DNA of 64,000 bases from positions 33,317,621 through 33,381,620 of the forward strand of contig OZ024870.1 in NCBI GenBank assembly GCA_964017185.1, given 5' to 3'. The notes under the pieces were generated by a model. That model was given only the letters and a program-made list of their open reading frames with translations, did no database searches and was not told the DNA's origin. Position numbers and translations under genes: made by a program. This document shows, one piece after another, positions 49,401 to 60,700 of the stretch. Position 1 is the first letter of the stretch. Each line of letters begins with the position of its first letter. Source of the stretch: Rugalucina vietnamica. Its lineage: Eukaryota; Mollusca; Bivalvia; Lucinida; Lucinidae.

Positions 49401-52400
49401 AATCGTCTAACTTGGTCTCTTTGATGTTTGAATTTTTAACTGTATATGCCACTTCCCAGTAGGACTGCTTTGCCACACACTTCTGCATTTTGTAGTATAT
49501 TCAGTGCAGTGTACTGCCTTTCAAATAAAATATAATTTACTTGGCTCGCAAATTCTATGAGTCTTCATCGCACTTGTCGTGCAGATAAGACTTTCCTGTT
49601 TTGGTCGGACGGTACTGTCACATTTGACACACAGATCATACATCAAATTAAATTTATGCTGTTGATCACTCTTCACAATTTTGCAGAGCATAAAAGTTAA
49701 AAACTAAGTTTACGCATTTAAAATTCATACAACTTTAAAATTATAGAAACAATGTATAAAATAAAATTAAAAGTCTACATCACATTCATTCTAAAACCAT
49801 TGTTTTCATTCATTCGTATTAAAATTGGTTGTTCCGTTATACATGTAGTTGCGTAATAAAACTGCTAACTCGTCTTATGAGTTTTATTAACATTTTAGGT
49901 GATGTACTAGGTCATTTTTGCCACGACCCTCTCGGCCCCGGGGGATATCATGCATTTATGATATCGTCCGTATATCGTCCGTCAGTATGGGTCCGATTCG
50001 TCTTGGGTCCGAAAAGGTTTGGGTCCGATTCGTCTTGGGTCCGAAAAGGTTTGGGTCCGAGTCGTCCCAGAAATTTTGGGTCCGAGTCGTCTTGGGTCCG
50101 AGTTGTCTGACATTCTTATAGTATACCCATGCTCCGTCGTCCGTCCGTCGTCCGTCGTTCACAATTTCAAAGATCTTCTCCTCTGAAACCGCTTGGCCAA
50201 TCAAAGCCAAACTTCATGTGGAGCATCCTTAGGAAGGAGGAACGAAAGTTTATATAAATGGTCCAGGTCACATGACCAAGATGGCCGCCATGGCTATAAA
50301 TAGCAAAAACCTTTAAAAATCTTCTTCTCCAGAACCAGTGGGCCGATTTTCATGAAACTTGGTATGTAGCATCGAGGATGTAGGCCCATCATAGTTTATA
50401 TAAATCATGACCCTAGGATGACCTTGACCTATTTTACGGCAAGGTCAACTTAGGTCGCCAATGCATTTGAATGTGAAAAAATGGTAAAATGCTATTTAAT
50501 GGGTAAAACTAACTGGGAATAGGCAAATGGACAGAAGATTAATGTTAATGGAAAATTTTAGCCCCTGGGGGGGTGTCTGCCCCTGCCCCGGGGCTATATA
50601 CATGTATATTTCCATAATAATGAAACATCTTCTCCCCTGAAACCGCTTGGCCAATCAAAGCCAAATTTCATATGGAGCATCCTTGGGAAGGGGGAAAGAA
50701 AGTTTATATAAATGGTCAAGGTCACATGACCAAGATTGCTACCATGGCTATAAATAGAAAAAACCTTTAAAAATCTTCTTCTCCAGAACCAGAAGGCCAA
50801 TGATTTTGAAACTTGGTGTGAAGCATCAGTGACTGGAGCTCTACAAAGTTTATATAAATCATGTCCCTGGGATGACCTTGACCTATTATACGGCAAGATC
50901 AACATAGGTCGCTCATGCATTTGAATGGGGAAATGTGTTAAAATGTCATTTGTAGGGAAAACCTTGCAGGAAATGGGCAAATGGACTTAATTTTTATGAT
51001 TCTGAAAAAAATTTGGACCCCAGGTGTCTGTCTGCCCCCACCCCGGGGCAATATACATGTATATTACAGTGGTATTCAAAGATCTTCTTCTCTGAAACTG
51101 CATTGCCAATCAAAGCCAAACTTTATGAGGAGTATTGTTAGGAAGTGGGAATGAAAGTATACTGAGCTTGTTACAGACGTTCCTGACCCAACAATTGGAT
51201 GCTATTGTGTTTTCTCACAATGCTGAATGATGGAATGAACATGTTTACACAAAGGTTTCATTAAAAATACTCGCCGTTAGAATTTTTCACCATTTCCATT
51301 TTCTATTGTGTTCAATGGAATACTCGGTATTACACGTTCAATTTTCAATGATGCAAACTTTGGTTTAAAATGTTTGGTACAGATGGAAGGCATTTTGCAA
51401 TTACCTCATCGAGCCTCACTGGACGATCCATAAAGAAGCAATTTGTGTTAAAACTGACTTCCAGAATCTCTCAGGAGGCGCATGCCACCCAAATAACCGT
51501 TTTGACCAATCAGATTCGAGCTCAGTGACCCATGCTCTGAAAATCAAAATTTTTGTGACCAATGTATTCACTGGCGATTGCTGACCAGCATATGTCTTGT
51601 AGATCATCTTGCATTACATTAAAATGCGAAAAAATACCATAACCGTGTTGCGTTATAAGGTTGGCTCAGTATATATATAAATGGTCAAGGTCACATGACC
51701 AAGATGGCTGCCATGGCTATAACATGGCGTACACATGTCTTATTGTTTTGGACCCCGAGATACCTTTCAGTTCACTCTGCCTGAGATGGAAAGTATCTCG
51801 GGTCCAGATGGTGCAAATTACAAAGTAATAAAATATTTAACTCCCCCAGTGCTACTGCGGTCATTATGCAAATTTTGCTATAGTTATCTTGTGATTAATT
51901 ATCTGTTGATAATTGATATATCTATATAAAAAATCAGAATATTTAATTCTACATTTTAGACGAAAACAAAGTAAAAAATCAAAATTATCAGAATGTTTTG
52001 AATAAAATTGCATTTTCAACCCGTTTTCTACATGAAATATTAACGATTTTGCACATTGATGAAAATATTTTTTATCTGACATGATCAGCTAATTACACAA
52101 CCCCTGCAGTGAGCTGCGGCATCAGCAGCACTTTATTGCCCAGTTTTATAGTTGAAACCATATGCCAACTTCATGGTTCAGGGAAGAAAAAATGCATAGA
52201 AATTTTATAAGAGATGTGTACGCTATGAATAGCAAAAACCTTTAAAAATCTTTTTCTCCAGAACCAGAAGGCCTATGATTTTGAAACTTGGCATAAAGCA
52301 TCAGGCAATAGAGCTCTACAAAGTTTATATAAATCGTGACCCTTGGGTGACCTTGACCTATTTTACGGCAAGGTCAACTTAGGTCGCCCATGCATTTGAA

Positions 52401-54651
52401 TGGGGAAAATTGTTAAAATGTCATTTGAAGGGCAAAACTTGCAGTAAATTGGCAAATGGACTAAAGTTTCTCGGGTTTCAGGTGAGCGTTTACAGGACCA
52501 TTGGTCCTCTGGTTAGCTCATCTGATCCGAAGGCTCACAGGTGAGCTTATAGTATACCCATGCTCCGTCGTCGTTGTCGTTGTCGTCGTTGTTCGCACTT
52601 TTCAAACATCTTCTCCTCTGAAACCGCGTGGCCAATCAAAGCCAAACTTCATGTGGAGCATCCTGAGGAAGGGGGAACGAACGTTTGTATAAATGGACCA
52701 GGTCACATGACCAAAATGGCCGCCATGGCTATACAATGTAAATAGCAAAAACATTTGAAAATCTTCTTCTCCAGAACCAGAAGGCCTATGATTTTGAAAC
52801 TTGGCATGAAGCATCAGGCACTGGAGCTCAACGAAGTTTATATAAATTATGACCCTGGGATGACCTTGACCTATTTTACGGCAAGGTCAAGATAGGTCGC
52901 CCATGCATTTGAATGGGGAAACTAATTAAAATATGAGTTGAGGGGCAAAACTTGCAGGAAATGGGCAGATGGACAGAATATTAATGTTTATGAAAAAAGT
53001 TTGTCCCCAAGGGGTTGTCTGCCCCTGCCCCGGGGCTATATACATGTATTCGACCATAATATTCAAACATCTTCTCCTCTGAAACCTCTTGGCCAATCAA
53101 AGCCAAACTTTATATGGGGCATTGTTAGGAAGGGGAAATGAAAGTTTATATAAATGGTCAAGGTCACATGACCAAGATGGCCGCCATGGCTATAAATAGC
53201 AAGAAACTTCAAAAATCTTATTCTCCAGAACCAGAAGGCCTATGATTTTGAAATTTGGCATGAAGCATCAGGCAATGGAGCTCTACAAAGTTTGGCTCAA
53301 GTCCATTATAAGACTAAAATAGTTCGGTGTAGTAATGTATTATTGCGCATAATTGATTTACTTATAATGTATTAATGCGCATGTCTGTTACTAATAATTT
53401 ACACTGGGGCCGTACATTGTTATGTATAAATATAAATATGGCATACATTGTTATGTATAAATATGTATGAATATGGCATGCATAAGCAACAGTCCAAACA
53501 TTATAAGCACAACCATACACTTACCACTGCGAACTATTTTAACAATTCTGACATGACAGGTTGACAGGGTCGACAGGTCGACAGGGTTGACAGGTTGACA
53601 GGTCAAAGGGTTGACAGGTTGACATGTCGACAGGGTCGACAGGTTGACAGGTCGACAGGGTTGACATGTCGACAGGGTCGACAGGTTGACAGGTCGACAA
53701 GGTTGACAGGTCGACATGGTTGACAGGGTTTACAGGTCGACAGGGTTGACCGGGTCGACAGGTTGACAGGTCGACATGGTTGACAGGGTTGACAGGTCGA
53801 CAGGGTTGACAGGTCGACATGTTGACAGGTCGACAAGGTTGACAGGTCGACAGGGTTGACAGGTCGACAGGGTTGACAGGTCGACAGGGTTGACAGATTG
53901 AAATTTCACACTATTGGGTAACATGTTTTCCCGCGACATCTTGAACGTTTGACGTCATCTTAAGTAACGTATTGTTGCGGCAACATGTACCATAATATTT
54001 ATAGCTGTCGACCTGTCAACCTGTCAACCTGTCGACCTGTCAACCTTGTCGACCCGTCAGTTTTGCAATATGTTAACTATGTAAACTATGTAGTAATGCA
54101 AAAACAAAAAACCAGGTAGACAGGGTCGACAGGTTGACAGGGTCGACAGGTCGACAGGGTTGACAGGTTGACAGGTCGAGAGGGTTGACAGATTGAGATT
54201 TTACACTATTGGGTAACAGGTTTTCCCGCGACGTCATGAACGATTGACGTCTTAAGTAACGTATTGTTGCGGCAACATGTACCATAATATTTATAGATGT
54301 CGACCTGTCGACCTGTCAACCTGTCGACCTGTCAACCTTGTCGACCCGTCAATCGTGCAATATGTTAACTATATAAACTATGTAGTAATGCCAAAAACAA
54401 AAACTGTATTCGGGATTCCACATTATGAGGTACGTAATATGTTTTTATGACGTGATGAACGTTTGACGTCATCTTACGTTATGTATTGTGACGGCAACAT
54501 GTAAACTCTGTCGAACTTGATATTTTGTCAATCTGCGAATCTGATAACAATGTAAACCTGTATTATCTAGTATTAGCAATGCAAAATAAAATAAAATAAA
54601 ATAAAATGAAATAAAATAAAATAAAATAAAATAAAATAAAATAAAATAAAA

Positions 54652-54707
<56 letters not shown>

Positions 54708-57700
54708 ACAAAACCGATTTACGTATGAACGTAAGGAAAACTTGCGCAAGGGACTATTTTAGTCTTATACTGGACTTGACCCCAAAAGTTATATAAATCA
54801 TGACTCTTGGATGACCTTGACCTATTTTAAGGCAAGGTCAACATAGGTCGCTGATGCATTTGAATGGGGAAAATTGTTAAAATATGATTTGATGGGCAAA
54901 ACTTGCAGGCAATGGGCAAATAGACAGAATATTTATGTTTATGAAAAAAAGTTGTCCCTAGGGGGTTGTCTGCCCCTGCCACAGGGCTATATACATGCAC
55001 ATGACCATAATATACAAACATCATCTGCTCTAAAACCGCTTGGCCAATCAAACCCAAACTTTATGTGGAGGATCCATAAGAAGGGGCAATGAAAATTTGT
55101 ATAAATGGTCAAGGTCACATGACCAAGATGGCTGCCATGGCTATAAATAGCAAAAACCTTTAAAAATATTCTTTTTCAGAACCAGAAGGCCTATGATTTT
55201 GAAACTTGGCATGAAGCATCAGGCAATGGAGGTCTACAAAGTGTATATAAATCGTGACCCTTGGATGGCCTTGACCTATTTTACGGCAAGGTCAACTTAG
55301 GTTACCCATGCATTTGAATGGGGAAAATTGTTAAAATGTCATTTGAACGGCAAAACTTGCAGTAAATTGGCAAATGGACTGAAGTGTTATGATTTGAAAA
55401 AGAAATTGACTACAGCGGTTGCTCTGACCCGGCCCTGGGGTTATATACATGTATATTACCATTCTAGTCAAACAAGTTTATTGGTATATATCTCGGGTTT
55501 CAGGTGAGCGTTTACAGGACCATTGGTCCTCCCTCTGGTCTTATTATGTGTTAAAGAGGTGCGTTCTTCTGTGGTGCAGAGATACATGGTCATAATTATG
55601 CCAAATACCATCGCTTAGATCGCCTCAGCTTAGAACCTCTAGCGTGTAATAATTTGTGTTTTGAACAAAAATATTTTATATATTAAACTGTTTCAAATGA
55701 ATTTTTCAATTTTTTCAGCTGAAAAAAAAAATCTATTATATTGCATGGACGTTTTTAGCTCACGTGAGCCGTAGGCTCATGGGGTGAGCTTATAGGATGG
55801 CCATGGTCCGGCGTCCGTCCGTCGTCCGTCGTTCACATTTTCAAAGATCTCCTCCTCTGAAACCACTTGCCAAAACAAAGCAAAACTTCATGTGGAGCAT
55901 CCCTGGGAAGGGGGAACGAAAGTTTATATAAATGGTCCGGGTCACATGACCAAGATGGCCGCCATGCCCATATATGGTAAAAACCATAAAAAACTTTCTT
56001 CTCTGGAACCGGTGGACCGATGTCAACGACACTTGGTGTGTAGCATCGGGGACTCTGGTCCATCGTAGTTTATGTAAATCATGACGTTGGGTTGACCTTG
56101 ACCTATTTTACGGCAATGTCAATTTTGGTTACATAGGCTTTTCAATGAAAAAAGTGAAAACATTGAATTTTTCAGGAAGTTTTGTAACCTGTGACCTGAA
56201 AGTTGGTAGATACAGACAAATGTTGAGCTAATGAATTGTTGTGAGTATTAAAGGTCAATGTCATTTATCGACCTTGGCCAAAGGTCATTTACAAATTGAA
56301 TGTAAAACTTAATTTTCTCAGTAACCGCTCGACCAATCAAAGCCAAATTTTATATGTATTATCCTTGGGATGGGTGAATGAAAGTTTATATATTAAATAG
56401 TCAATGTCACATGACCAAGATCGCCGCCATGGCTATAGATAGCAAAAACCTTTAAAAATCTTCTCCTCCAGAACCAGAAGGCCTATGATTTTGAAACTTG
56501 GCATGAAGCATCAAGGAGAGGAGCTCTACAAAGTATATATAAATCATGACCTTGGGATGACCTTGACCTATTTTATGGCAAAGCCAACATAGGTTGCCCA
56601 TGCATTTGAATGGGGAAAATAGCAAGATGTTATTAAATGGGGGAAACTTGATGGGAGTATGCAAATGGAACCAGAACCAGAAAGCCTACGATTTTGAAAT
56701 CTGGCATGAAACATCAGGGTGGGGATGGGGGAGCTCTACAAAGTGTACATGTATATAAATCATGGCCCTGGGATTACCTTGACCTATCTCATGGCAAGGT
56801 CAACATAGGGCGCCCATGCATTTGAATGGGGAAAATTGTCAAAATGTCATTTGAAGGGAAAACTTTATGGAAATGGACAAATGGACTGAATCTTTATGAT
56901 TCTGAAAATAAATGTACCCCAGGGGCAGGTCTGCCCCCACCCCGGGCCAATATAAATGTATATTACCATAATATTCATAGATCTTCTTCCCTTATACTGC
57001 TAGGACAATCAAGGCAAACTTTGTGTGAAGCATTCTTAGGAAGGGAGGATGAAAGTTTATATAAATGGTCAAGGTCACATGACCAAGATGGCCGCCATGG
57101 GTATAAATAGCAAAAACCTTTAAAAATCTTCTTCTCAAGAACCAGAAGGCCTATGATTTTGAAACTTGGCATGAAGCATCAAGGAGAGGAGCTCTACAAA
57201 GTATATATAAATCATGACCTTGGGATGACCTTGACCTATTTTATGGCAAAGCCAACATAGGTTGCCCATGCATTTGAATGGGGAAAATAGCAAGATGTTA
57301 TTAAATGGGGGAAACTTGCTGGAAGTATGCAAATGGACAGAAGATTTATGTTTATAAAAAATGTACTGAGGGGCTGTCTGCCCCTGTCCGGGAACTATAT
57401 ACATGTATATGACCATAATATTCAAACATCTTTTTTCTCTGAAACCGCTCCGCCAGTCAAAGCCAAACTTTATATGGAACGTCATTAGGAAAGGGGAAGA
57501 AAAGTTAATATAAATGGTTCAGGTCATGTGACCAAGATGGCCGCCATATAAAATAGCAAAAACCCTTTATAAATCTTATTCTTCAGGACCGGAAGACCTA
57601 TGATTTTGAAACTTTGCCTGAAGCATCAGTGAATGGAGCTCTACAAAGTTTATATAAATAATGACCCCGGGATGACCTTGACATATTTTATGGCAAGGTC

Positions 57701-60700
57701 AGCTTAGGTTGCATATCCCAGATCTCAGGTGAGCGTCTATAGGACCATTGGTGTTCTGGTTTTGTAATTAAAATAACTAGGCAATGCGTCTGTTTATGTT
57801 TATATGTTTTAGACTTTATGTTATGTTATCTCTGGTTTTAAGAAGCTGAGTAGCCATTCAGTTTTGGGGTAAATTATGATCGTCGCCCAAAAAAAAAGCC
57901 AGTGAGGCTTCGTACGCCTTCACTAAAAGTGTCTTGTAAATAGAACTGCAGTCGTCAGGAGTTTGAAAATTTTATTAAGCATGGCCGGGGGAGGGGGGGG
58001 GGTAATTGCAACAATATGTCAGCGTAAAATGCAATCAAAGTCTTGAAACAAAACTATGACTGTTTCATTATCGTATTGCACACTTGAAGTTACAAATCCA
58101 CTTATGAGCCACGACGCGAGAAAACCGGTCTTCGAGAGTTCCGACCCGGTACGACACAAACCGGTCTGTACAGCCTAATATAGCTAGAAGCTTGAAATAT
58201 CGGACTTAAGGAGACGAGGAATCGTACCATCCGTGAAGCGAAAACAAAGACGTTGACCAGTTGTGCAGTTACAGCTGATTTGCGTCTTTGTTTTCGAATA
58301 CGCAAAATCCGGTTTTCTCATGACGCGGCTCTTATGATGTTATACGTGTACCACATTTTTTTCTAGTGTTTTGCAAGCTTCCAAGAAAAGGAAACCGATA
58401 CTTCACGTATCAAGGATCCGGAAGTCCTGTTGTTACATCGAAAGTAGCAAATCGTGTGAAAGTGGTACAACACTGTCGAACTGGATTAAGGAAGTCGGCC
58501 AGTTCGTGCACTAATGGGCGCTGGAGACCAGCCTTCCAATATTGCCCCCATAGAAAACGTATGTACAGCAAGTGTGGTAAACTGAGGTAACCCAGTAGAT
58601 TTGAAAGATCTCCAGTTGCCGAGCATTTCTGTGTCAGGACATGACTTCATGAACCATGCCTCTGATTGTTGCTCGGACCACAACTCAGGGTGGACGAACA
58701 AGACCAGAAAACAAACATGAGAGGCTTTTGAGAGCTACTCGATACGCCGTCTTAACACTCTGAATCCAAGTGGCATCAGCAAAGGAGATTAGTCCCAGAT
58801 CTCTTCCAATAATCGTGTTTTTCCCCGGCCGGTTTACCAGTTTTCTTGGGTTCCCCCAGTTTACCATTTTACCTGCCCGTGGTTTCTTCCAACTTACCAG
58901 TTTCCCTGGTTTCAACAGACATCAACAAAGGATTAGTCGCAGATCTCTTAAGTTCGCCAGTAATCGTTGTTTTCTTCCCAGTTTACCAGTTTTCCTGGAT
59001 TCCCCCAGTTGACTACTTTTCCTGGTCTGCCTCCGCCCCCCCCCCCCCCCCCCCCCTCAGTTTACCAGATCTCTTGGGGTCCACAGATGACCACTTTTCC
59101 TGGTTTCCCCCAATTTACCAGTGTTCCTGGTTTCTCCCGACAAGCTGGAATTTCACACACATTCCAATGACATACATACCGTCATCTGTTCTCGTTTTGT
59201 AGCGGTGTGTCAGCCTATGCGTGTTTTTGACCTGCATGTCCCCCACACACTCCAGTTTGTTTCGTCATCCTGCAAAAGAGAAGGTCTTTGCTTCTTATCT
59301 TGCTAGCGGTGTGTTAGTCACCTTTTCTAACCACATGCATTGAATTGTTCATTTAATTGTAAAGCGTGTCTTCGCCAATTGGCACAATGTGAACGTTTAC
59401 CTATATTTCTTAATTTCAAAAATCGAGATAGCCATTTTCGCCGTCGTACTTTCCCAGCATCGCCAATATACCGTTAGAACTGTGGTGATTTGCCTTGACG
59501 TAAAGTCCTCTGTTTACTCTGCTTTCCTCTTTGTTGTACTCATTGCCTTGTTTTTGTTTAGTTTACATATCTTATGAGCAATTACCAAGAAAAATAAACA
59601 CAGTGCTACAAACTGACTTCACATCAAGTGACGCGCAGTTCGTTCTACCATTTCGAATTAGATACTGGGCCCTTTGAAAGGACGCGTTTTGACTACTTCT
59701 AAGTCATATACCTTGCATTGTTATGCCCCCAACTTTGAAAAAGTTGGTAGGGCATATTGCTTTGGGCTTGTCCGTGTGTCCGTGTGTCCGCACCACTTTT
59801 TTCTTAACTTTTAAACGGTGGATGCTAGTGTCTTGAAATTTCATATATGGATTCCTCATGAAAAAAAGATGACCCGTATTTTTTTTCTTTTCTGAGTTAT
59901 GCCCCCTTTCTGAATTATCTCCCTTTGAAAAAAAATCTTGAAAATCTTGTGTGCAAGATATCTCAAAAAGTATTTGAGCTAGTGCTTTCATATTTGGTAT
60001 GCTGATTGGGGCCAAGGAGTAGATCACCTGATTAACTTATTTATCAATTTTACCACTTTCGGATGAAATTTGAAACTTTTAAACAGTGGATGCTAGTGTC
60101 TTGAAATTTCATATATGGATTCCTCATGAAAAAAGATGACCCGTATTTTTTTTCTTTCCTGAGTTATGCCCCCTTTCTGAAATTATCTCCCTTTGAAAAA
60201 AAATCTTGAAAATCTTGTGTGCAAGATATCGCAAAAAGTATTTGAGCTAGTGCTTTAATATTTGGTATGTTGATTGGGGCCAAGGAGTAGATCACCTGAT
60301 TAACTTTTGAGAACTTTTTGTCAAATTTTGACAAAATTACGGAATTTTGAAAATTTATTAATTTTACCACTTTCGGATTTAAGTGTGCATCTGTTATCAC
60401 TGTTAGTCCTCAAGTTTGCTATTTGTGCCCAGGTCAACTCTGCTTACATGATTTTCAAAAATAATGAAAAAAACTGTGCCAGGTTAGTGGCAAGCATACA
60501 GTTGGGGGCATAGTGTTTTACAAACACTTATTTCTAGTTTTTGTTTTATTTTATTTATTTACCTTTTTATCTTTCTTCCGTTTTTCCAGTTTTACCTGTA
60601 AATACATATTAACTCTGAAAAAGGCGAAAGCCGAAAGCGCTCAGTTTGAATTGCTTTGCACTGTAATGCATATATACACTGAAGCACGCACACCCACGCA

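Larger units (their letters stand above)
46240..50115. mobile_element. 3.9-kb TIR element with 8-bp target duplication
   Basis: The left end GGTAGCCGGACAACTCGG and right end (reverse complement) GAATGTCAGACAACTCGG share GACAACTCGGACCCAAGAC. TTATAGTA occurs at 46232-46239 and 50116-50123; an undisturbed RptA has it once. Subterminal GGGTCCGA repeats cluster at 49990-50105. No transposase is recognised. 8-bp duplications are typical of hAT and KDZ/Zisupton elements, so the class is undecided. Inside are roughly 150-bp tandem units (46340-46960) and further inverted repeats. Confidence 0.75.
46199..52513 (+). mobile_element. RptA copy 4, carrying three inserted elements
   Basis: Begins TAGCTCACCTGAGCCGAAGG and ends GGACCATTGGTCCTCTGGT. 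Split by elements at 46240-50115, 51161-51670 and 51723-52227. Removing them leaves a normal RptA. It sits in a gene B intron whose paralogue at 35050-35429 lacks it. Confidence 0.82.
52514..55539 (+). mobile_element. RptA copy 5, carrying one inserted element
   Basis: Directly abuts copy 4 (AGCTCATCTGATCCGAAGGC) and ends CATTGGTCCTCCCTCTGGT. It is interrupted by the TIR element 53293-54784. After 55539 the paralogous intron sequence resumes (CTTATTATGTGTTAAAG). Confidence 0.82.

Noticed and set aside
53451-53939. Overlapping minus-strand frames rich in Cys-Arg-Pro-Val-Asn (a collagen-like or defensin-like look)
   Set aside because: All frames of the same GTCGAC minisatellite; no start, signal or splice context.
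54469-54711. Leu/Phe/Tyr-rich frame resembling a membrane protein
   Set aside because: Translation of (AAAAT)n/(AAAT)n.
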